From NCBI GenBank assembly GCA_903813345.2, contig CAIIXF020000006.1, forward strand, positions 16,436,348-16,500,347: DNA of 64,000 nt, in the 5' to 3' direction. The position numbers were made by a program, and so were the translations under genes. Positions 48,949 through 60,499 of the stretch are shown here, piece by piece; position 1 is the stretch's first letter, and every line of letters starts with the position of its first letter. The notes under the pieces are model-generated. The model was not told where the DNA came from. It searched no databases and was given only the letters and a program-made list of their open reading frames with translations. The stretch comes from Owenia fusiformis. Its lineage: Eukaryota > Annelida > Polychaeta > Sabellida > Oweniidae.

Positions 48949-49830
48949 CTGAAATTACAAAATGTGTGAATGCTTAGTATAAAAACTCCTCAAAAACATG
49001 ATCATACTAAATGCAATTTTCCAGAAGCATTGACAATTCATCAAGCAACGGAACGTATAAATACCATTACAAGACAATTCCTAATCGTTATTTTTATCAC
49101 GTTGTGTACAATTCGCAGTCGTTCACCTAGGGATTACAAGACAAGTCCGTGTTAGAATAAGGACCATTCGCCGTCGTATATCCACTTTTTACATTACGGT
49201 CATTTATGGAAATTTGAAGGTACAGATAGTAAAAATATTAACACGATCTTTAATGTAGTGAATATTGTTCCACGTTATAAAAAGATTTTTTTGTTTGAAC
49301 ATAGTTAAATGACACTAATGCAGATTTAGAGCATATTTCTGGCATTTTTGTTATTTAATGCCAATAAATATGATCTATGATGGCATGATCGCCAAAATAG
49401 ATATGTGGGTACGAAAAAGAATGTTTTAGGTAGAAGTAAGTGTATGTATTTTTCTAAACGATAGAATTATATTATCTTTTTGAGCCATTCTGATGAATGT
49501 CTCATCTCATTCTCCTACGAAATGAGTCCAAATGGTTATGAAAAACAAGTCCGGAACGATTTACGTTGGGTAGTATCGGAGACCGTGTGTTTGATTCTTC
49601 AAAGAAAGTAAGGAGCAGTATGCCCTGTAAATAATCAAAGATTCCAGAAAATAGATGTGGATGAATGTCCGAAAGAACATGAAAATCCAGATGCGGCCAA
49701 GAATATACAAAACTGGACATGAATATTTTGAAATAATTCCACGGTTGGTTGCAAAGTTTCTGAACTGTGGACAAAATGACCAAGATTGGTATGGGATAAA
49801 CAGATCATCCTATAGTCGGTTCAGAAATTT

Positions 49831-49917
49831 GGATTATCCCTTGGCCAATATAATATATCTACCCTTGGGACCTACGGCCCTCGGGCAGATATATTATATT
49901 TGCCTTGGGATAATCCC
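49831..49917. repeat. Hairpin, ATATC-rich arms
   Basis: GGATTATCCCTTGGCCAATA, TAATATATCTACCCTTGGG pair with CCCTCGGGCAGATATATTAT and TTGCCTTGGGATAATCC around CCTACGG. Confidence 0.8.
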
Positions 49918-49974
49918 AATATCCTGGACCTCATATAGTATAATCTCTATGTATCCAACAATGTTTGCTCTTTA

Positions 49975-50645
49975 TTATCCTAATGAACGAATTTCGAGGG
50001 GGATATTGAAAAGTCGTCCGTCCATTCGTCGAACCGTTCGTCCGTTCGTGTGTTCGGGTTAACGGATTGGATTCAAATTGTGTAGCACCTCTGCTCGCGA
50101 AGGAATTTCAATATGGCCACTTAATTCAAAATGGCCACCATTTATCGTAAAGATGTCATCTTTAATTACTGCATGCATAGAGACAAAGAAGCTTTGCTCA
50201 AGAATAGATCAAAAAGATGGCCACTGAATTTCAAAATGCCCGCCATTTTTCGTAAGAGAACGTAATCTTTGGTAACTCAAATACCAGTTGACGGATTTGG
50301 TTCTTTTATATGACGATGTCAAGAGACAAAGGAGTTTTGCTCTACAAAAGACATATTGTAGAAGACATATTCAAGATTGCCACAAAACCTAATCTTTGAC
50401 AACTCAAATACCAATGTACAGATTTGGATCTAATTTTATATGCTCACACCTAGGGACAAAGGAACTCTGTTGAAAAGAAATTTTCAAGATGACAGCGCTG
50501 AATTTCCAAATGGTCACCATTTGTCGCTTGAAATGTAATCTGTGATAATCCAAATACCAGATGGCGGATTTGGTTCAAAATATGCAAGCTATGCTTGAAA
50601 TTTTCAAGATGGCACCTACCCGAATTTTTCTGAAACGATCATAAC
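49975..50645. repeat. Tandem array of ~120-150-bp units with AAAATGGCC words
   Basis: Units contain AATTCAAAATGGCCACCATT, CGTAA, TGACTCAAATACCA and GGATTTGGTTC. The left end has AACGAATTTCG and CGTCCGTCCATTCGTCG. Similar in style to 18580-19206 but the sequence has diverged. Confidence 0.65.
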
Positions 50646-50649
50646 CTTT

Positions 50650-51590
50650 GATGACTCAAATAGCGTGTTTTTATGTCAAGATAAAGAAAGATAAAGAAAG
50701 ATGTAAGGAACATGTTTACATCGATAAATGCATCACATCGTATTCTGGTATTCAAAAACTATAAATGGCGGAAAGAGCAAAACGAAGCCAGAGAGGTAAT
50801 TATGAGGTTACTCTGAACTGTAGGGTTTTCTCTCCCCTTATTAAAAATAACAAATATTCTATTTTGAAGGAAAATATAATTTCGAGAAACATAAACCAAA
50901 ATATATTCATAAATATGAAAAGTAGATTGGTCCAAAATGTTCACTCGATATATTTCTTTCCTAGCGCATGCGCAATTTAAGTTTCTAAGATGACCCTCGG
51001 AATATAACCCGAAACCACATGTTCCATGGAGTTACAATGTGAATTACGTTGTTAACCTCTCCTATAACCGTCAAGTTACTTCCCAATGATTTCTGATGAT
51101 TATGGAATTGTAAACGAATAGATACATTTTGTTAGCAGACACTTTGATCATCGTCGGGAGCTATTTGAATTATCAATATTGTATGATGGTTAGTATTGAA
51201 ATATATCACCATCATGATGAACCATGACATCTCATTTCTTCTCAGCCCTGAGATGTTTCGATCAGGTAAAACAGAAAGATGTTATGAGTATCAGAATGAT
51301 ATTTCACAAGCAATTGTATTACTCTATGTAAATGTCATGTAAATTGATACGTGGGGAAGCCACATTTTGACTAGCTCTTTTCAAACGAGTCAATCTCCGG
51401 TTTCCACATCCGGTGATCCAGAGGGCAGCACCTGTATCTAGGCAATGATTACAAGACTGTATTGTGTTGGTGAAGTAGATAGGGGGGGGGGGGGTGAGGG
51501 TGAGGTCCACAGTCTTGAAGCGAGGCTAATAGCTATGTACACCGTTGTACAATTATATGGAATATTTCCGAATTTACCATTAATTTCCCC
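50650..51590. other. Intergenic, no gene seen
   Basis: Includes an 80-bp stretch at 51215-51300 (GAACCATGACATCTCA, AAAACAGAAAGATG) that also occurs at 42000-42080 in the same orientation, and a G13 tract near 51482. Confidence 0.5.
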
Positions 51591-51597
51591 ATCGTGC

Positions 51598-51735
51598 TCT
51601 CAGGAACTCTTTTGGAACTAAGAACATTTTCTGATTTCCGTAATAAATTCGAATTTATTGCTGAATAAATCATACGTAATAAATTCGAATTTATTACGGA
51701 AACAGAAAATGTTCTTAGTTCCAAGAGTTTCTTGG
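51598..51735. repeat. Hairpin, ~60-bp arms
   Basis: AGGAACTCTTTTGGAACTAA and GAACATTTTCTG with CGTAATAAATTCGAATTTAT pair with the complementary blocks ATAAATTCGAATTTATTACG and CAGAAAATGTTCTTAGTTCC. Confidence 0.88.
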
Positions 51736-51739
51736 AATA

Positions 51740-52300
51740 CGTTTTGTTACTAAACGGAACAATAATTTTTGCCGAACACAGATATCCCATCCCAAGCATT
51801 CACAAATATAACCAAGTGTATAGTTCTAGAGAAATGAGTCATATATTTTGAGACATTTTCATCAATTTTAACAATACAATACGCAAAGAGTAAATCAGTC
51901 CAGTTTTTTTTAAATCCTTGTTTCTCGAGAATATCTGATGGTAGTAAATAAGACTTAGACGAGGGAGTTTCCCGGGAGGAGTTGCTTCATGATATATTAA
52001 CGTATGTAGGAAGTCCTATCTTTGCATCTAATTAACATATTTGGTATCAGGTTCCACCTAATGTGTTCAGAATGATGAGCGTGTCGCTATATCACCTGCT
52101 TCTGAAAATAAATTATATATAGGCGTTATATTAACTATTAAAAAATTTAAAAAGGTTTTGCATCACCTTACAAATGTACACGAGTTTACTTAAGCTTTAA
52201 TAAATGCGTATAAATCCATCGACAGATCGACAGTTATTGAGATGACGTATTTCAGACGCAGCTCTGGTAGCAGCCATCCTTCAATGAAAGCGTAGCCTCT
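51740..52300. other. Intergenic, no gene seen
   Basis: AT-rich sequence upstream of miniature element family G copy 2. Confidence 0.4.
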
Positions 52301-52305
52301 CTTCT

Positions 52306-52583
52306 CACTGGCAGATCTGGGGAGGGGGACCCCTCCCCCCTCTTGGGTGGGCCCAGAAAAAAAATTGGGCTCCAAAAAAAGCTCCTAATGGCCCAAAAAT
52401 GGGCCTTTTTGGTCATTACTAGGCCTATTTTTTAAATTTTAGGCCAAATTTTGAAGAAAATGGGCCTCTAAATTTCAAAATTTTGGCCCACTTTTTGGTT
52501 TTAAGGGCCCAAAATTTTCTTGGATGTTTTTTCTCAGACCTGAAATTTGGTCCCCCCCTTGTTGGTTCCCAGATACGCCCCTG
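52306..52583 (-). mobile_element. Miniature element, family G, copy 2
   Basis: Inverted relative to copy 1: begins CACTGGCAGATCTGG, ends CCCAGATACGCCCCTG. Flanked by CTTCT on both sides (52301-52305 and 52584-52588), a second independent 5-bp duplication. It lies just downstream of the cysteine-rich gene at 52698. Confidence 0.88.
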
Positions 52584-52697
52584 CTTCTTAAGAGAGGCCA
52601 TGGTCAGTCATCATTCTATATACATGAATGGCAAACAGTAACGAAACTTTTAACTTTTTGCAATCAAAGTGATATCGAAAAAAGATCACACCTTTTT

Positions 52698-52962
52698 TTA
52701 TCTTAAGATAGTAGATCTATCGGTTGCTTGTCCATCTTCCTTGACGTAGTGAATATTAAGGAACATGTACGAATCTTTCTGGGGGTCAATTTTATTGCTC
52801 TCTCCATCATTTCTTTCGGCGTCCTCTTCATAACCGTTTTGAAAAGACTCCCCGCTTTTACCTTTTCTAGTTTTCTTCGACGATTCACTTCGAATAAGAC
52901 TCTCTGATAACTGCGAAGATGCAGATCGCTTTTTACCACTGCCTCCATCACCGGTCATGTCG
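52698..52962 (-). CDS. Cysteine-rich secreted peptide gene 1, exon 2
   Basis: Begins after TTCGATCAG. It reads (C)DMTGDGGSGKKR, a flexible Gly-rich linker and basic convertase site, followed by a polar Ser/Lys/Glu-rich tail to stop. The full product is about 152 residues. The last 29 residues (DPQKDSYMFLNIHYV onward) align without gaps to gene 2, with about 12 identities including P, KDSY, HYV, G, D, S and L. The layout of signal, Cys-rich core, basic site and acidic or polar tail resembles precursors of bivalve antimicrobial peptides such as mytilins and myticins, but the cysteine spacing is not theirs. Function is therefore inferred only as a secreted, probably processed peptide. A 928-bp intron with a hairpin separates the exons. 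Confidence 0.6.
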
Positions 52963-53299
52963 CTGATCGAATGAAAGAGTGTGAATTAATTATATATGAT
53001 CATATGGACGGTAAACGAGAGACTGAAGGAGAACAGCATAACCCATTATTATCCTATGCCAAGTAGAGTTTTAGGGAGATAACTTGGTAAAATATATCCC
53101 GAATTCTGATTTTGAGGTTTCCATATCCTGAACCTCCATATCTCCCGCCATATCTCCCGCTCCAGGACATATCTTCCCGCTTCGAAAAAATTTTTTGAAA
53201 AAATTGAAAAAAAAGAAAAAATCTGAAAAAATTAAAGATTGAAAAAAGAAAAAATATAAAAAAAATTTAAAGAAAATTAGAAAACTCTACTTGGTAAAG

Positions 53300-53452
53300 A
53301 AGTTATGTACGGTCGGTTTGGATATTGGGTTCATCCCTCGTGAGATATACACATCTACCTTCGGGCCCTACTCCCTCAGGTAGATATGCATATCTTCTCC
53401 CTCTGAATAAACCCCATATGCAAAACCTCCCAGTACATAACCCTTATTTATG
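53300..53452. repeat. Hairpin element, family P, copy 2
   Basis: Same outer flanks as copy 1 (GTTATGTACGGTCGGTTTGG, then CAAAACCTCCCAGTACATAA) but a different inner palindrome (AGATATACACATCTACC...GGTAGATATGCATATCT). Lies in the intron of the cysteine-rich gene at 52698-54084. Confidence 0.8.
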
Positions 53453-53890
53453 TACCATCAATGTCAACAATACATGATTGTATAGATACACATATTTTCT
53501 TTTGTGATAATTGAACATTTTTAATTGAAATTATTTTTATTAGTCATGAATCTTTGCTCGTGCATCGTGCTCGTGCATCACAAATATTTCCAATCCATTT
53601 TCTGATATTCTAAGAGTAATATCTTGAAAAATATATAAAGAGAATGTCAAAACAAAGTTTGCAAAAGTGCTTTGTCGATACGTGAAGAGCGTGGAAGGGA
53701 AGTTAGCGGACTTGAAAACTCTCTTAGTTCTTTTTCGAATGATAGATAATATTGCATCAAGTCTCAAGTCTCTGGCGTCCCCTTAACCACCCTTGTAAAA
53801 GAGGTGCATGTAGGTACAAGTATTATTTTGTAAGATGGGGTAGAGAATGTACAATGGTTTGATGGATGACGTAATCTTAACAGTTCTCAC

Positions 53891-54084
53891 CAGCATCCAA
53901 AGCAGTTGTCGATGCGGTTGTGTGACTTGTATCGACATGGGAAGTTCGATATTATCATGCATTGAATGAAGCAGCAATCCGCACGGGAAATAGTGTCCGA
54001 AGCGCAAGTATATGTCCTCACAGGAGCCCCAATCAACGGCGAAATTGAAATGGACATCATAATCAACATCAAAAGACTAGACAT
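53891..54084 (-). CDS. Cysteine-rich secreted peptide gene 1, exon 1
   Basis: ATG at 54084 gives a signal peptide MSSLLMLIMMSISISPLIGA with likely cleavage after Ala20. The mature start PVRTYTC is followed by cysteines at 27, 37, 38, 42, 50, 61 and 64. The donor GTGAGA follows at 53890, in phase 2. Just upstream of the ATG, TTTCTTTCTAG looks like an acceptor, so a 5' UTR intron is likely; gene 2 has the same arrangement. It joins exon 2 at 52962, and the junction codon supplies an eighth Cys (65). Confidence 0.6.
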
Positions 54085-54496
54085 CTTTTGAGTCTATCCC
54101 AGAGTCCAAGTGGCTAGAAAGAAAGAATAATGACAAATTCATACATTGATTTGTATTTTTGTTATAAATTGATGTTAATGCCTGTTAAGGTTTATCTTAC
54201 TGTGTTATGATGTTTTCTGAATGATGTTAATGTTACGCGATAAAGACGATACAAATATATGTCATATTCCGCAACGAGTATGACATATTTACTTGCGGTG
54301 TATGACAGATTCACCTGCGGTATATTGCATACTCACTAACCAATGAGAACGTGATACGTGCATTTTCACCCGTATTACAAATACCGCGCAACCATGAATA
54401 TATGCCATATTCCGCGTAACAGTTAAACCATCCTAAAGTTTGCCCATATGGTAATTACTAATTATATACTATTATTATATACTTCATATGTATTCT

Positions 54497-54695
54497 AGAT
54501 GTTCATTGCCTTATTCATGGTCACATGGTATGAAATAGATGTATTAATTCCCTAGAAATTATTAAATCCCTGCTATCAGGGAAGATGAAATGTACTAATC
54601 ACCAGTTAGGTCATGTGACCAGTCATTAGTACGTTTGATCTTCCCCGATAGCTGAGATTATAGGAGTTGAAAGGCAAAATGCCTTTACATGCCAA
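54497..54695. repeat. Dispersed palindromic repeat, copy 2
   Basis: Same family and orientation as 5278-5475: TTATTCATGGTCACATGGTA, then CCTGCTATCAGGGAAGATGA, then the complementary GTTTGATCTTCCCCGATAGC. The two copies are clearly diverged. Confidence 0.65.
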
Positions 54696-54805
54696 TAAGA
54701 ACCTAGAAGCATAAAATGTTCAAATGAAACTCTCATTTTGTTCTTGTTTACAGAGTACATATGAGGTATATAAGAGGTATAAAGTTTGCTCATATGGTGA
54801 TTATA

Positions 54806-55538
54806 CAGTGCGTATCAAAAAAACGCAACAGATTGTTATCTCGGAAAAGCACAAAACCAGTGATAACAGCATTGGTTTCCACCATAAAGCCACGTCTCTC
54901 CTCTTTACAATGATATATCATTCATTGATATTTGGTCATGGTTGAGCGAGTAATCATTCCATTTGCAAAAGTCAGTACAAGGGGCATAGGGGCTATTGGA
55001 GGAAGGTGTGACAGGTGTGACATAGACAGTAAAGTGTTCATACTCATACTCTTGCAAGAATGCATCCTATAACCCCTCCAAATTGCCACCACTTCCTTGC
55101 ACATAAAGATGCGCTCATCTGTCCATGTCATGCATGGTTCAGCCTTGAGTCATCTGTGGGTTAAAGCAGAGAAAAGCAGCCCATTGGCAATTATTTCTCG
55201 AGGTTTTGCAATATCTGGTGGAGGAATTGTGAGCACAGATGCTCCTGAGATAGCTCCAAAAGAAAAAGTCACAACAATTCAAGTCAGGGGAACATCCATT
55301 GGCACTTAGCCCTTGTACTGATTTTTGCAACATCTAAAACTTGGAGCAGAGGCGATTTTGACCCACTGTGCAAATGGAAGGATTTCTCACCCAACCATTA
55401 CCACATGTGAATAATTGACATATCATTGCAAAAAGGAGAGATGTGACTTTATGGTAAATTGAATGAAATTGATGTAGTCATCATTAGTTTTGTGATTTTA
55501 CGAGATAACTACTTGTTGCGTTTTTTTGAAACGCCCTG
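54806..55538. mobile_element. 733-bp TA-flanked TIR element
   Basis: Starts CAGTGCGTATCAAAAAAACG and ends CGTTTTTTTGAAACGCCCTG. TA on both sides. TIRs are about 40 bp, continuing through CAACA...TTATCTC. A minus-strand frame (55131-54922) starts MTWTDERIFMCKEVVAIWRG, resembling the start of Myb/SANT-like DNA-binding regions of transposon proteins, but it is short and unsupported. Non-autonomous, Tc1/mariner-like by its ends. Confidence 0.82.
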
Positions 55539-55544
55539 TATACT

Positions 55545-57280
55545 AATAAACCATTTTTATAGTATAATTAACTGTAATCTGACTATAGAAAAACAACGTA
55601 CTAAATTAATTTTGATTGTTAATGTTTTTGACAAATAGATGGTACTGGCGTTTGTTTCCATTTCTGTCGATGAAACAATTTCTGTTTCGTTCAAACATGA
55701 GACATTTCACTTTGCCGTGGGCATTATCTGGCAAAATATCTCCCTCACCAAGCCTAATAATTGCAATTTCTCTGACAGTTAAATAGATGGGGCTATGTTC
55801 TTAAAGGCCATTTACATTTTCAGGGTGTAGACATAATAAGTGTTCCTTTTCAATTTGTATTCAACTCCCTCAATCGAGTCATATTATGCGTCGACATACG
55901 AGTCTTATTGGTTTTAAATTGACGGGTGCCAGTGTCAGATTATACTAGCTTCATACATATATATTGCTTCGACTTACTATTAAGTAGGATGATCACTATC
56001 CCTAATGTACGCTATCTATAGTGACATGCAAAAGAAATAGTATGTATATTTCTATTGAAATAACCGACGAAAGTATGACCTTACTTAACTTCATAACACA
56101 TGTTTTTTCAGCTCACAGTCACTACTCTGAATTTGTCGCCACAAATAGCAAACAAACAAAAATTTACACCGAATTTATGATTTTGACGTGAGAAATTGTG
56201 TCTTACCTTTTGTTTAGTTAAGTTCGTATGTTGTGTTTGTAGTTGAAACGACATGCCTATTAGTGTTACTAGTATGTTTTTACGATGCCACTGACAGATT
56301 CTCACAGTGCGCATGACACTATCTCATCTTTTCTTAATATACAGTACATATTTTGCTAACTCTAATTGAACGAGGAACAAATATTATTTTAATTCATAAA
56401 TTAATTAATTAACTGAAATAACAAATTATATCATGAAACAAATGATTTCTAAAAAGGTTCAGTTTGCACCAATAATTTCGTAAAATCTGTAACAGCTGGA
56501 AAAATATGCTAGAGTCAAGTTTCCACAACAACGATAAAATTTTTAGATATAGATAATTATGTCATAAAAAATCAGCATCTTTTGTAAGATAACACGCAGC
56601 GTTTTGCAAAATCGAACATTTATTTCTCGAACTTTGAATTATGAGCTTATTTTCTTTGTACTGTACAGAATAGAACGTATTGCTTGCTCATTACTTTCTT
56701 ATATTACATTACAATGCTATAAGTAAATCTGATTCGGAATTTTGCTATCTCATAGTTTTTTTTAGTTTTTCAAGCCAGAGTCAGTAGGAGGTAAGTATTG
56801 CTTGATTTTGATGATACTGTAGCATCTTTCCGGAGTCAACAGAAGAAAGGCTATTCAGTTCATCCTGAAAGCAATAAAAGTCACGTCATAAAAATCGAAT
56901 TTAAATACATGAAATATATAAACTTTTTTGGTTATATTCATCAATACATAATATTATTCATGAGAGATATTTTGCAATATTCCATTGAACTTCTTTGTGT
57001 TCATATTTGAAAGCAAATTCCATGTAATAGTTGGAAAAGTTCATTTAAAATGATTGTACAATTTCAAACGATTATCCAGAAGCACTCGTTGGCATAAGCT
57101 ATATTTTGTGGCCTCGTTAAACACTTATTTAGTTTGGAATGGCCTTAAACCCTGGTGTACCCTGGTCCGCGAAACGAACATTTAAATAAGGCCTTCGACT
57201 CTTTCTCTGAGTATCGGGCATTTGCGCATTTTGAGGTCGGACTATTCCACATGACGGTTGGAATGTTCTGCGTCGTAGTT
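55545..57280. other. Intergenic, no gene seen
   Basis: AT-rich, with a few chance frames. No repeat or coding signal could be supported. Confidence 0.5.
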
Positions 57281-57727
57281 TTAATTACCCAAATGCGAGT
57301 AGGTAGTTACCAGTTTCACAACCAGGTGGCTGATTCGGGTCAATTAACATGGCGGGTATATAAGAAAGTTCCCTTAAACTAGAATATTATCAATTTAAGT
57401 GGCTCAATTTTCATATAACCCTTATGCGTCTGATACTTATACTAATGAAAATATGTCCAGTAAAGCAAAATATTATCTGTCCACTAAAAGAAAAGATATT
57501 TCATTTTTTGTGATTTTATAGCATTTGGTTTATTAGGAATCTCCCCGAGCTAGAAGTCACATTTTCAAAGAAAATTAATTTTTCAAATATGATAAACACT
57601 TTTTAAAACCACATTTCTAGATGTAATTTTACATGTAGATTTCAAATATGACATTACTTTGACTGAATTTTGAATTTTAATGACGTAAATCAAGATTATT
57701 TCTACTCGCATCTGGGTTATTATGCCT
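57281..57727 (+). mobile_element. Miniature TIR element, family M, copy 2
   Basis: Same orientation as 36357-36800. Ends AATTACCCAAATGCGAGTAG and CTACTCGCATCTGGGTTATT. Colinear through the full length with moderate divergence. Confidence 0.82.
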
Positions 57728-57844
57728 GGGTCACATTTGTTTCTATTCATCGGCCGGTGCCCGGCCGATTGAGTATCTTGCTCAAAATTGTTATCGAGGT
57801 CCACAACTTACAGTCGTGGGATCATGAGGTATATCCAGAATTAT

Positions 57845-59105
57845 GGCAATGTCTATACTTTCTATACATTGTCTATACTTTCTATACTTTCGATCTCCTT
57901 TTTCATACTATCTGCCTTCGACGTTTCTATACTTTCTATACTTTCGAACTGCTTTTTCATACCAACTGCCTTTGAAAAATCAGATGTCTATAGTTTCTAT
58001 ACTTTCGAAATGCCCTTTCATACTAACTGCCTTTGACAAAGCAGATGTCTATAGTTTCTATACTTTCTATACTTTCGATCTGCTTTTTCCTATAACTGTC
58101 TTAGACAAATCAGATGTCTATAGTTTCTATAGTTTCTATACTTTCTATCTGCTATTTCCCAGAACTGTCTTCGACATATCAGATGTCTATACTTTCTATA
58201 CTTTCGATCTGCTTTTTCCCATAACTGTCTTCGACAAATCAGATGTCTACAGTTTCTATACTTTCTATACTTTCTATCTGCCTTTCACAAAACTTTCTTT
58301 GACAAATTAGATGTCTGTAGTTTCTATACTTTCTGTCTGCTATTTCCCAGAACTGTATTCAACATATCAGATGCATTCGATCTGCTTTTTCCCAGAAATT
58401 TCTTAGACAAATCAAATGTCTATAGTTTCTATAGTTTCTATACTTTCGATCTGCTTTTCCCCATAACTGTCTTCTACAAATCAGATGTCTATAGTTTCTA
58501 TACTTTCTATACTTTCGATCTGCTTTTCCCATAACTGTCTTCTACAAATCAGATGTCAATAGTTTCTATACTTTCTATACTTTCGATCTGCTTTTCCCCA
58601 TAACTGTCTTCGACAAATCAGATGTCTATAGTTTCTATACTTTCTATACTTTCGATCTGCTTTTCCCCATAACTGTCTTCGACAAATCAAATGTCTATAG
58701 TTTCTATACTTTCTATACTTTCGATCTGCTTTTCCCCATAATTGTCTTCGACAAATCAGATGTCTATAGTTTCTATACTTTCTATCTGCTTTTCCCCATA
58801 ACTGTCTGTTTTTTACAATACATTGAGGCAATTCACCAAAATCGAAAGTGACCAAGAAACTTATGACGTCACATATTTTTTTACAATGTATAGAAAGTAT
58901 AGAAAGTATAGACTTGGGGATTTCACCAAAATGTAAAGTATAGAAAGTATCGAAAGTATAGACATAGGGAATTCACCAAAATCAAAAGTATAGACAGTAT
59001 AGAAAGTATAGACATGTATAGACTTTAGAGAGTCCAATCGTCTAAGACTGAAAAAAGTATCATTTAAAAAAAAGCAGTTCGAAAGTATAGAAAGTATAGA
59101 ATATG
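57845..59105. repeat. 69-bp satellite with inverted right part
   Basis: Unit: TGTCTATAGTTTCTATACTT, TCTATACTTTCGATCTGCTT, TTCCCCATAACTGTCTTCGA, CAAATCAGA. About 14 copies to 58815. From 58880 the words appear reversed (ATAGAAAGTATAGAAAGTAT). Because 69 is a multiple of three, both strands carry long repetitive false frames. Confidence 0.9.
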
Positions 59106-59134
59106 CCATAATTTTGGATATACATAGGGATCAT

Positions 59135-59630
59135 TGGATCAATGTTGCTATATTCACTGGAGATCCACTCGATTACGCTGGAACCGTTTCGGTAACAAAA
59201 TGTCGGATCATCGCAGGTACGATTTTTCTTTTTTCCTTATTTCACACTTTGTAGGTAGAATTCCCACGACATTTTTATCACAAACGTGTATCAATCATAT
59301 GAAAATATACATATTTGCGAACAAATAGTTCAGAAGACAACAGAGTCGTCGATTTAAGTATTTCGAAAAAAGTTAAGATTTGCACTTTTAACCCAAACCG
59401 TTTATGTAACTTATAAGTGAGGAATTAAATCGACGATTCGGTTGTCTTCTGAGCTATTTTTTTCCAAAACATGTACATTTTCTAAAACATATGATACTGA
59501 AACACGTTTTTGTGGCTTAAGGAAAAGATAAAAATCGTACCTTCGACGTTCCGGCATTTTGTTACCGAAACGGTTGGTTTCGGTAACCAGCGTAATCGAG
59601 CGGATCACCAGTGATATTATTACCTTTAAC
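59135..59630. mobile_element. Inner foldback element, ~230-bp arms
   Basis: CACTGGAGATCCACTCGATT, ACGCTGG, CCGTTTCGGTAACAAAATG at the left pair with CATTTTGTTACCGAAACGG and CCAGCGTAATCGAGCGGATC, ACCAGTG at the right. Pairing continues to AGTTCAGAAGACAAC and the complementary GTTGTCTTCTGAGCT. Confidence 0.85.
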
Positions 59631-60499
59631 CAGTTTTATCCCCGTTCTGTACACTTAAATTACATACCGCAATACATTATTAAACTCTAAATGATGCTTT
59701 TAGTTTTTCAAACCCATCATCGTCTTGGTTTATCGGCAGAACGGTGAAATCTTTGTTTTTGATAGAAATATAATATTTAACTTATTTCAACCGTCAAATT
59801 CCTCCATTTAGTGGTACATCCGGTCCCGGTGTAAAAGGGTAGGAGGTCCTATCAACTTATGTCCTACTTTCCATTGATTTATATGGTGACCTAAGTACAA
59901 CTCTTTCCCTTATTATCGTATCCACAATCAGGGCCAGTAAGGGCCTTTAAGAAAGGGGACCATAATCCCCAGGGGACCATAATTTCTTTTACACCGACAT
60001 GCACTAGTCATAAGGGGAATCCCCTACTAAATACAACGGACATTTTGAAAAGTGATGAAATATCTATCGATGAAAAAGCTAAATAACCTCGTTCTACCAA
60101 TGCAGCCTAGACGATAATTGGTTTGGTCAACTGAAAAGCATCATTTAAAGAGTTCAAGAATGTAAGCTTATTGAGGTATGTAATTTAGGTGTACAGAACG
60201 AGGATAAAACTGGTTAAAGGTAATAATATCGCAACATTGATCCAATGATCCCAGACTGGAAGTTGTGGACCTTGATAACAAAATTGTATTCAGTTTTGGA
60301 CAAAATTGAGTATTTTGATATGATCAACCAGATCGAATAAAGGGCATCATATTGTAATTATATGTACAAGGACGATCGTGACCAAGGTCCAATGATAACA
60401 ATAAACAACATTATGTACAGTGCTCATAAATATATCCCAATTATGAAAATAGATACCACTTGAATTGAAAACCGGAAATGTAATTCACGAAAGACTTAC

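Larger units (their letters stand above)
47608..49590. mobile_element. 2-kb element with ~65-bp TIRs
   Basis: 47608-47671 (CACGGTGTCCGATACTACCC, AACGTAAATC, CCGGACTTGTTTTTCATAAC) is the near-exact reverse complement of 49524-49590. It encloses a 24-bp minisatellite and a minus-strand zinc-finger-like exon. Ends and contents do not match a transposon family I can name. Confidence 0.7.
57775..60320. mobile_element. Composite foldback with nested inverted repeats
   Basis: The outer arm 57775-57840 (AATTGTTATCGAGGTCCACA, ACTTACAGTC) pairs with 60242-60305. 59127-59153 (GGGATCATTGGATCAATGTT) pairs with 60225-60252. 59610-59700 (CCTTTAACCAGTTTTATCCC, GTACACTTAAATTACATACC) pairs with 60130-60232. 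An inner hairpin fills 59140-59630. No transposase frame anywhere. Confidence 0.7.

Noticed and set aside
48666-48977. 103-codon + strand frame
   Set aside because: The opposite strand of the same interval has a better exon with a zinc finger and a splice acceptor.
53540-53767. 75-codon minus-strand frame between the exons of cysteine-rich gene 1
   Set aside because: Including it would need extra splice sites, and gene 2 has no counterpart. Treated as intron.
53891-54084. Insulin-like A chain (CC-x3-C-x7-C) in cysteine-rich gene 1
   Set aside because: Spacing is one short of the usual CC-x3-C-x8-C, no B chain is present, and paralogous gene 2 does not keep the pattern.
57843-58855. Long repetitive frames on both strands in the 57.8-58.9 kb satellite
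   Set aside because: The 69-bp unit keeps frames open by chance. No start context, signal or homology.
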